Assembly: GCF_945859685.1 (NCBI RefSeq)
Contig: NC_079147.1
Location: 140,330,645-140,394,644 of the forward strand
Direction of reading: 5' to 3'
DNA length: 64,000 nt
Source: Eupeodes corollae
Taxonomy: Eukaryota; Arthropoda; Insecta; Diptera; Syrphidae
Part shown: piece by piece, positions 24,316-34,439 of the stretch
Numbering within the stretch: the stretch's first letter is position 1
How the letters are laid out: the number at the start of each line of letters is the position of its first letter
Notes under the pieces: model-generated
Databases searched by the model: none
Seen by the model: only the letters and a program-made list of their open reading frames with translations
Told to the model about the DNA's origin: nothing
Position numbers and translations under genes: made by a program

Positions 24316-24764
24316 TAAGTACAATGGTTTTATTGTTTCTTTTTAAACAGGGAGTTTTCCGCCATAAGCTTGTGTTGGCAAACATGTTAGATAAGGCGGC
24401 TTCCTCTTAAATTTCTTTCTTCATATCAAACTTGGGCCATGATTTTTTCTTCTACTCACTCTTTAAATTCAATTTTTGCATAAAATTCGTTAAGTGTTTT
24501 ATAGAATGTATCTATTTTATCCTCTTTTGCCTTTTCTAAAACTCCATAACATAAACAAAATTAACTTACAAATCTTAAAATCATTTTTTGTCTATGCACG
24601 CTGCTCAGAAAATGATGATGTGACTTGTAAGAAATCCCACAGTACCATCAAATACATCGTTTGGGTTTAAATGTAATTTATCTTTAAATAAATCCATTTT
24701 AAATTTAATAAGAACAAAAAGAAATATTAACTTCAACATTTAATTTTGTTTATTTCTTCTCAAG

Positions 24765-24952
24765 GACGTGGAGCAGCAATGATTATCGAATCTCTGGGAC
24801 TATTCTATCATATTAATTGTTTCAAATGCTGTGTGTGTCATTTACAACTTAGCGATGGTCGAAATGGTACCGATGTTCGCGTTAGAAATCACAAGCTTCA
24901 TTGCCAGAATTGTTATTCCAGTGACGATGGAATCAAGTTCAGCTGTGTATAA
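24765..24952 (+). CDS. smash: smash/LMO7-like LIM protein, last exon
   Basis: The acceptor TTCTCAAG|GACG restores the Gly codon, so the LIM domain reads CSHCGDELGRGAAMIIESLG onward. Zinc ligands are C-x2-C, then H-x2-C (YHINC), then C-x2-C-x2-C (CFKCCVC), and a final C-x2-C (LHCQNC). The protein ends a few residues later at FSCV and TAA. The GRGAAMIIESLG lead and the RVRNHKLHCQNCY ending are typical of the single C-terminal LIM domain of LMO7 and fly smallish. The four exons here give 774 codons plus stop. Confidence 0.9.
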
Positions 24953-25022
24953 ATTGAAACTCTATTTAATTTTTTCTTTAGTATAATATATCTTGCGTGT
25001 GTTAGTCTATTTATATTTGAAA

Positions 25023-25028
25023 AATAAA
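25023..25028 (+). terminator. Poly(A) signal candidate of smash
   Basis: AATAAA 71 bp after the stop codon, in an AT-rich 3' flank. The whole gap to the convergent kelch gene (24953-25689) is AT-rich with several similar words and an (AT)n run near 25115-25130. Confidence 0.45.
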
Positions 25029-25652
25029 ACAATAATTGTTGTTATGGATTCTAATGGATTAGTTTTTAAGTAAAATAATAATTGTAAATTGTATTAAACT
25101 AAAATATAAAATTATATATATATATATTATGCATAAATGTTACAATGAATTTATGAGATCGGTTAAACAGGATATTCAAACAAACAAACAAACAGAACAA
25201 ATTTAATGGCCAACAACCAAGCTTCTCATTAAAAATAAACTTCTATGTGGCAATATGTATCAGATGTATATTATGTCCAAATTAACTTAAAAACCAAAAA
25301 AAAAAGTTTGGAATTGTATCTTTCTTCCATTTAAATAATTGTTATTTTAGTTTTAGCTGTTATTTATATTATTAAACAAAAATACTATACACATAAATAT
25401 TATACAAAACAAACAAAAACAAACATATTTTTGAATTGATTTAATATATTCTAAATAAAGAAAATTTAAAAAATAAATAAATAAAATAAAACACAACACA
25501 TAAATTATTCAGATATTTTAAATTTTATTCATACAAACACATTCACATACATACATTTATATCAACATCTTATTTACATAACAAATTTCTAGTTTTATTT
25601 CTTTTTTTTTTAATTAACAAATAAAACTGTTATTGAATTGAACATTTTGTAT

Positions 25653-25658
25653 TTTATT
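25653..25658 (-). terminator. Poly(A) signal candidate of kelch gene A
   Basis: AATAAA on the minus strand, about 35 bp after the stop; a second one lies at 25672-25677. Confidence 0.4.
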
Positions 25659-25689
25659 ATTAATGTAATTGTTTATTGTTTCCTCGCTT

Positions 25690-25867
25690 TTAAAATAATA
25701 CTGAGTTTTCGTTGACTAGTTCCATTGCAACTGCTGTATCCCATTCACGTGTAAATGGATAATAGAATATATTTTCCCAGCGGTTTCCACTTGGATAGTA
25801 ACGTGTTATTTCCTCACTTGAAATGCTGTACACATCGTTCCCAATGGAAAATATTTCGAAAAATTCC
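25690..25867 (-). CDS. BTB-kelch gene A, exon 7 (last)
   Basis: The minus-strand acceptor TTTTGAAG|GGAATTT completes an Arg codon begun in exon 6, giving TSDREFFEIFSIGN. The exon encodes the last 60 residues or so of the beta-propeller (DVYSISSEEITRYYP, WENIFYYPF) and ends NSVLF with TAA at 25692-25690. The motif GG of a classical kelch blade is missing in this final repeat. Confidence 0.85.
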
Positions 25868-26518
25868 CTTCAAAACAACAAAATTTAAACATTATAAGTT
25901 AAATTACTAATAAAAATGATCATCAACAAGGGCAAAAAAATGCAATGTGAATATAAATAAAGAAAAAAAATAGAGTTTTTTAATTATGCTTTTAGGGATC
26001 AAGTCTTTTGTGTTGTTAAAAATTGTGTTTTTAAAACAACATAACATGTCCCATTTCTTCGATGAAATTACAAAGCGACTGATGCAAACGACAATAATGG
26101 TTCATAAAAGGACTTAACACTGGTCAATAAGGTAATGTAGTTGGTAACCAAATTAAACAAGGTTTTTGATTGTTTTAGTTCGAATCGGAATTCAAAATCA
26201 ACCTATCAGGTCAGGTTTTGAGATACCATCTTTGATAATTTGAAAAAAATTTATGTTATGCTTTTTGAGGACATGTACATTTATGAAACAGTTTTGTTTC
26301 ATAAAATGTTTGATGATTTTCCAAATCTACAATAACTAACTTCAATATTCCGTTTAAAAAATGTAAGTATCATACTTATTTTTCAAAAAATTCTAAATTT
26401 GTTTTAAAAGAACGCTGGAGTATTTATGCTAAAACTATTTTTAACAGAAAATAGCAATATCGTAGAAAATCAATTGTTGATCTTTTTTTATTTTTTTTTA
26501 TAATAAGCGCACACTTAA

Positions 26519-26799
26519 CCTTCCGACCACAAGACATTTAAAATATACATACACCACAACAGGGGTGGCATAACACCCCAGCCAGGAATAAATTTAAAAA
26601 AAAACTTTAAAGGACAACATCTAATTTTTATTCAAACACAACAATTCATATACTTTATTAAAAATTTAAAAAACTTAATTCATAAAAAAATAAATATTTT
26701 TACAAAAAAAACTGTAGAAAGGAAAATGAAGCAAAATCAAAATTACAGTTCGAATAAAAATGCTTGGGATGTTATAGCACCCCTGTTGTGGTCGGAAGG
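26519..26799. mobile_element. piggyBac-like MITE with TTAA target sites
   Basis: Left end CCTTCCGACCACAA and the exact reverse complement at the right end (26786-26799) are each bordered by TTAA (26515-26518 and 26800-26803). TTAA duplication and CC-starting ends are the piggyBac hallmark. Similarity continues inward (CAGGGGTG then ATAACA), but the left side has about 27 extra bases between the outer and inner parts. 281 bp, non-coding. It sits in the 3' tail of LINE group A copy 2. Confidence 0.8.
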
Positions 26800-26803
26800 T
26801 TAA

Positions 26804-28110
26804 GGGGATAGTACTACCCTTATTATGTAAAGACACAGTGTGAGCACTAGGAAGAGGAGAGATAGGTTGAAAGGAGGTGTCAGTACACATTGGTTTTGTA
26901 TTCCTGGTGTGGTAAGGAATTCCACATTCGCGTAGTACGGCTAAAGAACGAATCTCTATCTTTGACAGTACTACCGAAGTTGAGCTCGTGGGTATACTGA
27001 TGAGCATTCCTAGAAGCGCGAGTATTACGGTTGAACTGTTTAAGGAGAGGAATACAACTGGCTATTTCTCTTGAGCATAAACCGTTAAAATAACGATAAA
27101 AAACGGTGAGACAAGAAACTTTACGACGTTGTTCAAGCGACCTAAATGATCCTATAATCGTGTTGTCACCGATTAATTTAAATGCTCTCCGTTTAATTCT
27201 GTCTAAGAGGCTTAAGTAGGTTGCAGGTGCACCAGCCCAGATATGGGAGTTATATTCAAGCTTTGACGTATATAAGTTTTGAAGATAACAGCCAGATCAG
27301 GGGGCGAAAAACTTCTTGCTTCGCTTTAGAAAACCCAAACATCTTGCTACAATTTTGGCGACATCGCGTATGTGATCATTTCACAAAAGGTAGTTGGTGA
27401 TACACATACCGAGAATATCGAGATGATCAGTCTCCTCGATGCAAGCGTCATCCATGGATAATGGCAAGGGGTGTATATCTCGCTTTAACGATACAAGACA
27501 GCATTGGGTTTTCGAAGCATTAAATTCCACGCGGTTTTTTAATCCCCATTGTACAATGCTGTTTAAGTCGGAATTTAATAAGCTCATCATATTTTGTTGT
27601 TGCAGTTCCACATCCGAAGAAGAGGGACGTAATTCTGAAAACGAATATGAAAAGCTGAGAGTACTATCGTCAGCGAAACAATGTATTAGATCAGAAGTTG
27701 CAGACAGGAGATCATTAATAAAAATGAGAAAGAGTGTTGGAGATAGAACAGAGCCCTGTGGCACACCAGCATTTATTATGTGGTTTTCAGACTTGAACCC
27801 ATCCAATACTACTTGTATTAAACGATCCGAAAGGTAATTACTAATCCAATGAAGCAGGGATTCGTGAGAACCGAAAGTACGCATTTTCGATAAGAGAGCT
27901 TGATGCCAAACCCTATCAAATGCTTTTGAAATATCAAGTGCAATAATCTTACTTTCTTCAAAGCGATGTAAACATTTGCTCCACTGGCACTGTTCGGTGT
28001 GATGAACCATGATATCACCAATGGACCTATTGCTACGAAAGCCGTACTGCCGGTCATTAAGAAGCTTTCGTTCTTCAAGATATTTCTTAAGCTGACAAAT
28101 TTAATCAAAA
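26804..28110 (-). mobile_element. LINE group A, copy 2 (same strand as the kelch gene)
   Basis: This is the best preserved copy. One minus-strand frame of about 200 codons (28010-27381) has LDISKAFDRVWH, GVPQGSVLSPTLFLIFIND, IHCFADDSTLSFS and KTQCCLVSLKRD, the RT core with its FADD site. It is 5'-truncated at about 28110. Beyond 27381 it shifts frame but still matches copy 1 to its 3' end (CATAATAAGGGTAGTA). It lies in the last intron of kelch gene A (30408-25868). Confidence 0.85.
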
Positions 28111-29279
28111 CAAAATCTGTGGAAAGCTGTCAAAACAAAAGTGTCAAATCACTGGAACATAGAAAGAACTATTTTCGCTTCGTCGTGAATTCGGTAGAAT
28201 TGAAAACGATACCCCGTGAACCTCATAATCAGGCCCTAGATAGAGTCAATTGAAACCCATAGTAACCTCACAACTAATGGGAAATTACGAAAACTAAATG
28301 AGATACTAAAATAATTTACACTGCATCTAGAAGATTAAGATTTGTACTTTGCCCAATCATTATACAACTGTTGGGGACAATTGGGATATGTTCTGTTTTA
28401 AATTAGCCTAAACGATTAGGTTAGGTTAGGGCATATTCTAAAAACCTGATGTGGTAGAAACAATTAAAGGTGAGCTACTAATTCAGGGCATCGTAATACT
28501 TCAAAAAAGTTTGTTTATGCATTAAAAAATAAACGTAATTTTTTCGACCAGTGTTATGAGAGGCTTCAGAGTTTTTACTTTATATTTATATGTTGTATGC
28601 TACATACCAGGAGATAGGTACTACATTTAACTTTAGCTTGGATAGCAGAAATGATATTGCATGGAGATTAATATGTGAAAAAGCATGTTTACTTTGGATC
28701 CCATTTTGATACTCGCTCAAGAGAATTGTCAATTTGTGTAAAGATAAGAAGGCCAGAAGTGATGAAATAAGGTTGCAGAACGAGCAAAATTGATTGCAGC
28801 TTATGCCATATTTACTATCATTTAAGGCTAGTACCTCACATCTTTCATCATAGCTTAGCAAATCGTTTAAATAATATTGAGGCACTGGTTGTAATTAAAC
28901 TGGACAATAAGATGTTGCTTTTTAATTTTTGTATTCTTTATCTTTATTATATTTTAAAATATTGTTTAGAGATTATTCAACATTTATTGCCTTTAGATTA
29001 CCATCTTTTATACCACCCGTTTCTACTCCTTAGCTCATACAAGAACAGTTTCTTCGACAGACTTCATAATGAATACTTTACTTAATAATAAAGTCCGCTT
29101 GAGAATTGAGTGTACAAATAATTAGTTCAGGGGGACTAGATACTAGGTATAAACAGTTATTTTCAAGGAAGGTTGAAAAGCTTTTTTAGGAAATTCCTCT
29201 GTAATTTTACTCATCAGCACCGATTAGATTCGACTACTGATCTAAATAAAAAAAAAATGTATTTAGCAGACAAAATAAT
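28111..29279. other. Intron sequence of kelch gene A without a named element
   Basis: No motif recognised on either strand in this part of the 4541-bp intron. Confidence 0.45.
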
Positions 29280-29660
29280 TATCTTGATTCAGTTCCAGAG
29301 ATGTTCATTATAAGCCCTTGCACGGCGGAGTTTCATTTTCGATGTTTGTGTATAAATTTGCAGAACCCAGCTTCTGTAATAACTTTCTAAAATATTAATC
29401 ATGAGTTGCATCTGTTCAGGTGATTCGGACAGAATTACAAGATCATCAACTTTAATTGTTAGAATCGCAGATCTCACAACATCACCGAAAAAATTACCAA
29501 CTATGTCATTTAGAAATATAGACGTATTGAACTGAGACTGCTACACAATAGAGTTAGTATCAACCCATTTCCCAAGCCTCTCAACCATAATACCTTTTTA
29601 TCTATCGCGGAGATTGTAGACTTCTTGAACTAAGAGGGTATGTAAGTTAAGGAAAATTAT
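29280..29660 (-). mobile_element. Fragment of LINE group D
   Basis: The minus strand has IFLNDIVGNFFGDVV followed by KVDDLVILSESPEQMQLMIN. This aligns with the RT active site (YADDLVILSESPE) of the element at 48875-50350; here the Tyr-Ala are replaced by Lys-Val. Short, broken remnant. Confidence 0.65.
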
Positions 29661-30090
29661 TTATTAAACAAGTTTTGCATATCATTTTAAATTATAGAGG
29701 TGTTGTATTTAAAAACATACTCGCATGGAAAACCATCTTTTCATGATGCCTTACGATTCCCAGAACTAAAGATACATATTACTGTTTGTATGCCACCATT
29801 TGTGATATTGCAGTCTAAAATTTGTGTTTAAATGGTTTTTTTGAATATTATTTTCTTTAAAGCGGAATCAGCTTGTTGGAACCTAATTCAAATGTGCTTC
29901 TTTGGAATCAAAATACGTTGATATGAATCTTTATAATCTTCTTTCCAACATAGACGGTGAGTGTTTGCAAATTTTCTCCTCAAATTGAAAATTTTCTTGT
30001 TTTCCATGGGTAAGTTCAGATTTTCTTCAAAAATTGATTTTATTTCGTGGAGCATGGAAAACTATTGGAATTGTTTTTTTTTTGTCATCG

Positions 30091-30385
30091 TAGAGGTTCA
30101 GACAACATACATACTCGTACATACTTTATTCTTTGAACGTAAATTCTGACCAAGGCAATTGGTTAGTTGGTCAAATGTCATACTCTTCAAACTCGGAACT
30201 TTACTTCACTAACCTCTGCTTTCAGTTGATTGTGCAAAAACAACCAAATACATAAATATCTACAAAAAAAGTCTCAAGCAAGCTACAAGTCCTTCTTGAG
30301 TAGTTTTTAAATAAGTAAATATTACTTATTCCTTTTTTAATTTGACAAGGAACTCTTTCAAGTCTAAGAAACTTGTTTAAGAGTC
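30091..30385 (-). mobile_element. GGTCAGGTT-family element, copy 2 (inverted)
   Basis: It begins TAGAGGTTCAGACAACAT, which is the reversed right end of copy 1 (9165-9568). It continues with CTGACCAAGGCAATTGG and CACTAACCTCTGCTTTCAG, both inverted matches to copy 1. It runs to within about 25 bp of the splice donor at 30408, so one end is lost or degraded. Confidence 0.6.
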
Positions 30386-30408
30386 TCTCACAAACATTAA
30401 AAACTTAC

Positions 30409-30646
30409 CTATCTGATGTGAATTCAATAGTTTCCCATTCACGACTTCGTAAATCAAATCGTTCCATCGAACTTCCTAGTCCTTCACAGCAGTATATATA
30501 ATTATCTGTTACAGCGCTAGTACAATAACTGTTTACTATATTTAGTCTTGGCATAGTTTGCCATATACCAACTCTAGGATCGAACATTTGTACAGAACTT
30601 AAGCTTTTTTGATCCGTTTCACCACCCATCACATACAAGCTTCTTT
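30409..30646 (-). CDS. BTB-kelch gene A, exon 6
   Basis: The acceptor CCTTTCCTCAG|AAAGAAGC completes a Glu codon, and the donor TCAGATAG|GTAAGT leaves two bases of an Arg codon. The exon encodes two kelch blades: SLYVMGGETDQKSLSSVQ with FDPRVGIWQTMPRL, and NYIYCCEGLGSSMERFDLRS with REWETIEF. The second has CEG in place of the usual GG. Confidence 0.9.
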
Positions 30647-30719
30647 CTGAGGAAAGGAACAAATTAGCAAAATTAAGGCCTGTTTTTTCCTTTTGAAAGA
30701 AGAAAAAGAAGAAACATAC

Positions 30720-31371
30720 CACAGACAACAGCTCCCATAGAGCTCCTCGGCGATAACATTGGTTCAATAAGCATTGTTGCTCCAGTCTCTAAATCCATGC
30801 ACTCAACCGTTCGTAGTGTTCCTTTAGAACCATTTCCGCCCATAGCGTATAGGAAATTATCCAATATCAACGACCGATGGTGAGAGCGTTGTTCTTTCAT
30901 TGGTGACATTGTAAACCATTTATTTTTATATACATTATAGTAAAAGCAAGTCCGACGACTTCGACCAACACAACCGCCTTGGACGTATAAAAAATGTTTT
31001 TGACTTGTGAAACTCAATGCAAACGCTTCCAATGGCAAAGGACTAAGTGTTGTCATATTGCCTGTTGTCATGTCGAGCTTTCCGAAATCCGGCTGACGAC
31101 CCATTTTATCGAGTACAAAAATATTCCATTGCATCTTGCCGATACTGTGATAGACACTGTCCACCCAATCACGACAATGCTTATCGTCACAAAGCATGTT
31201 TATTGATTGAACAACTTGGTTACTCACGCAAGCCGGATGAAGCTTCGTAACGAGTTTATTAAGGTGTTGTTGGCGTTCGGTTGGATTATGATCAATCCAT
31301 TTTATAATGCTGCGAAGAAGCGCCTCCTCATCGTAAATGTAAAGCTCTGGATTTTCTAGAATGTTATTAAA
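30720..31371 (-). CDS. BTB-kelch gene A, exon 5 (BACK and first kelch blades)
   Basis: The acceptor ATCTTACAG|TTTAAT is in phase 0 and the donor TGTCTGTG|GTATGT is in phase 1. The exon begins inside the BACK domain (NPELYIYDEEALLRSIIKWI, then LHPACVSNQVVQ). It continues with kelch blades: FLYVQGGCVGRSRRTCFYYN with NKWFTMSPM, and FLYAMGGNGSKGTLRTVECM. The assembled gene (45407 to 25690, seven exons) has 1617 coding bases, 538 residues. BTB residues are about 37-145, BACK about 150-255, and the propeller follows to the end. Such proteins are usually substrate adaptors of cullin-3 ubiquitin ligases. I cannot name the specific fly orthologue. Confidence 0.9.
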
Positions 31372-31484
31372 CTGTAAGATATAAGATAAGGAATACAATT
31401 TTATGACAATGCCTTTGACAGATTGAAGAAATATAGTAGATTCAGAGGTAAGTCCATATTGCATAATATATTATTAAACAATCT

Positions 31485-32300
31485 TCAATACACATAAAAT
31501 TACTTTAATCTCACTAAAACTCGAGAACACCTGGACCGATTCGGCTAATTTTGGTCTTGAATTACTTGTGAAAGTCCAGAGAAACATTAAACATTCAAAT
31601 GACTGCTGATTTAAGATTTAAACCACATGAGGGACTTGAAGGTAAAAATTTCCCAATTCCAATTAATGCAACTTTATTGGAGATATGATACCTATGTGTT
31701 TATTGATGATAAATGAAGTTTTGTCGTGTTTGGGAATTACAGCATCAATCAAATCGTCATATGCACAAAGCTTTCAACCACGAGCTATAAAGAGATCAAT
31801 ACGACATAGCAGCATTAGCCAAGTACAAGTGGTCCACAATTAAGTGGCCTGGACCAATATATTTTTGATAGAGCCATGATTCTGTTATCAATTGATTTTC
31901 GCTTCCAGTTATTCCCCAATCAACTTTTGCTGAAGAACTTAACGCATGCCTAAAATCATCATATTTGTGGCGGTAAGTTAAGAAACTCCAATTAACAACC
32001 AACATGAGAGTATTTTTGCAATTAGATTAAACTACAAATGTGTTTCCGAATCAGTTGTTAGACATTGGAAATAATGAGGTTGCAGTAGACACCTTGACCG
32101 GATTCATCACATTACCCACAGATTTCTGTCACATCACAAGAGCTCATTCAGCGTATTTTCCCAGATGTAGCACAAATGTTCAATTAACATAATTGGCTTG
32201 GTGAACGAGCAATATTGGCGGCGAAAAATAAAGGTGTCGAGGATCTTATTGCGACCATTCAGAATTTACTTTCGGGACAGTGGGGTTTCTTCAAATCAGT
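31485..32300 (+). mobile_element. Helitron remnant (helicase C-terminal fragment)
   Basis: The plus strand reads LPVIPQSTFAEELNACLKSS, LTTNMRVFLQLD and then LLDIGNNEVAVDTLTGFITL. These are ordered blocks of the Pif1-like helicase of Helitrons (family pattern LPVIPRS... NTNMRV... LLDIGNG). ERAILAAKN is recognisable near 32200 (frame-shifted). There are stops in the frame. The stretch 31485-31640 resembles non-coding Helitron DNA, but I am unsure of this. It lies in intron 4 of kelch gene A. Confidence 0.7.
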
Positions 32301-32395
32301 CCACACCGTTGTGAAATAGGAACGTATTGATCCCGCGTATAACGATGATTCTAACGGATTTACCATTCGATTTTAATCGTTTACAATTTTCGGGA

Positions 32396-33179
32396 CAGTG
32401 CTACACAAAAGTTTGTGTAAAAGGATAAAATGTGGAAAAAGAGGTCAGTTTTTTTTTAAGTATACAACATATTTCAAAAAATGATTTTCAAAGGATCGTG
32501 CCGTCTAACATAAATTCAATATTTTTATTTTTATTCAAACAAATAAAAAAAAAATAACAAGAAAGTTATAAAACTGTCACCCTTGGGGCAAAATCAGGTC
32601 CAAAATTATAACTTCTTGCACTCGTTCGTGAAAATAACCTCATAGCAACTTTCGTGAGGCTGATTAACGTACTTCTTGGCGAACGCAAAATGCTTCTGCC
32701 AGTTTGCTTTTTTCCCTAATGGCTTTTTTCTGGGAGTGCACGACTTAAATCCATTTCGAAGTATGGTTATTTAAAACCTTTCTGGATGCACTTAAATCTT
32801 GTGATACGTTTCTAGTTTCGAGCTGATCATCCAAGCTGTTTTAAATGGCTTTGATCCACTATACATTTAATCATCCTCTTATCTTTTGCTGAGAGCTTAG
32901 ATCTTACCTACCGTATATAATATATAGTTCTCTGAATCGTTATATATGGAACCCTGTTTCGAAGTTACGCTGTAGGACATTTTTTGTTTTACCTGAAGAT
33001 TAATTAACAACACCTTTTCACTCACGCTTAACTTTTTAGGATAAAAATGTACCGATATTTGCACAGGGCGTAATCAAACAGTAATCAAAAATAAAAGTAT
33101 TAAAATTATGTTGGACTATACTGATCGTTTGAAATATACTTAAAAGAAAACCTATCACTTGATGTTTTGTGTAGCACTC
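32396..33179 (-). mobile_element. Tc1-like element, internally deleted
   Basis: Perfect 14-bp inverted ends AGTGCTACACAAAA lie at 32397-32410 and 33165-33178. Between them the minus strand reads NGFKSCTPRKKPLGKKANWQ, then FAFAKKYVNQPHE and FTNECKK. These are the N-terminal and first catalytic blocks of a Tc1 transposase. The first catalytic Asp (normally FTDESK) is Asn here, and stops interrupt the frame. At about 784 bp it is half the usual Tc1 length. Confidence 0.75.
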
Positions 33180-33299
33180 TAATTCTCCTCATTGGAATTT
33201 TTCGGAATCAACTTGAACTTTCCAGCGAGTTAGAAAACCGTCATCTTTGTTTATTTCCGCACCACAAAACAAACAAATATGGTATAGAAGAAAAATTTT

Positions 33300-34250
33300 A
33301 ATTGATGAACAGCCTGTATCGTAACTGTGGTTACACTTAATAACACTCAATGCCCCTTACACAAATAATCTAATGTTAATTCTACATTTAAAAAATAATG
33401 TTGGCATTCAAGATCTAGGTGAACCACGAACTACTATTGGACTAGAAGTATTACGAGACCGTGCCAAAGGAACTTTGTCAATAAGTCAACCGTCTTATGT
33501 AAGAAATTTATTAACCAAATACAATCTTTTGAATTGCAAGCCGAATACCCTACCAATGCCACCTAAAACTAAAATGGAGAAAGAACCCTCACAGAATGAA
33601 GAACGAACACCTGTTGATAAACAATCATACCAGGAACTCATCGGTAGTCTTTTACATCTCTCTACTTTTAGTCGCCCAGATATCTCCTGCAATGTTAACA
33701 TGTTGTCTCAATTCAATCAAGATCCATGAAAGCAGCACTGGAATTTAGCTTTATCTGTTCTTAAGTATTTAAAAGGAACAATTAATTCAAAAATTCTCTA
33801 TTCCAGAACAGGCAAACCAATTTTCACTTACTCTGACTCCAATTGGGCAGAAGACATCAATAATCGGAAATCCCAATAGGGCATTGTTTTCGTAATGGCT
33901 GGAGGCCCTATTGACTGGGAATCAAGAAAATAATCAATAATAACAACATCAAGTGTTGAAACCGAATATTTGACAATAACATTTGCTGCTAAGAAGGCAA
34001 AATATTTCAAGATCTTACTCGTTGAACTAGGAATCCTGCGTGAAGAGCAACACATATATTTATACACTGATAGCCAAAGTGCTCGGTATATTGCACACTA
34101 TCAAGGAAAGCGGTCAGAACAAAACATCTTCACATTAAATTTCACTATATTCGAGAAGCTGTATCTGAGGGAACTATTCGACTAAAATATCTGCAAACAG
34201 AATTGATGTTAGCTGATTCTTTAACTAAGTGTACGCCGTTTCCAAAATAA
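33300..34250 (+). mobile_element. copia-type LTR retrotransposon fragment (RT end and RNase H)
   Basis: Plus-strand blocks in order are GIEV-like TIGLEVLRDR, LSISQPSYVRNLLTKYN, YQELIGSLLHLSTFSRPDIS, YSDSNWAEDINNRKSQ, and SSVETEYLTITFAAKKA. IYLYTDSQSARYIA and ADSLTK follow. This is the Ty1/copia order from the end of RT through RNase H. Stops follow NQDP (33727), NNRKSQ (33878) and SRK (33931). No LTRs, integrase or gag were found. It lies in intron 4 of kelch gene A. Confidence 0.85.
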
Positions 34251-34439
34251 CGTTTTTGTTTTAAAAATCTTGGATTAACTTATAAAAACTAATTTTTAAT
34301 TTATTGAATAATGAATTTGATTACAAAACTTAAGTATGCACATCTATTCAAACAAATTTTTCATATTTGAATTTACATTTACATATTTAAATCGAAGATT
34401 TTGAATTTTAAACAAATAATCGAATTACTTACTTACTTA

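Noticed and set aside
28586..28885. 99-codon minus-strand frame inside a kelch intron
   Set aside because: No motif or splice signals tie it to a gene, and the composition matches the surrounding intron.
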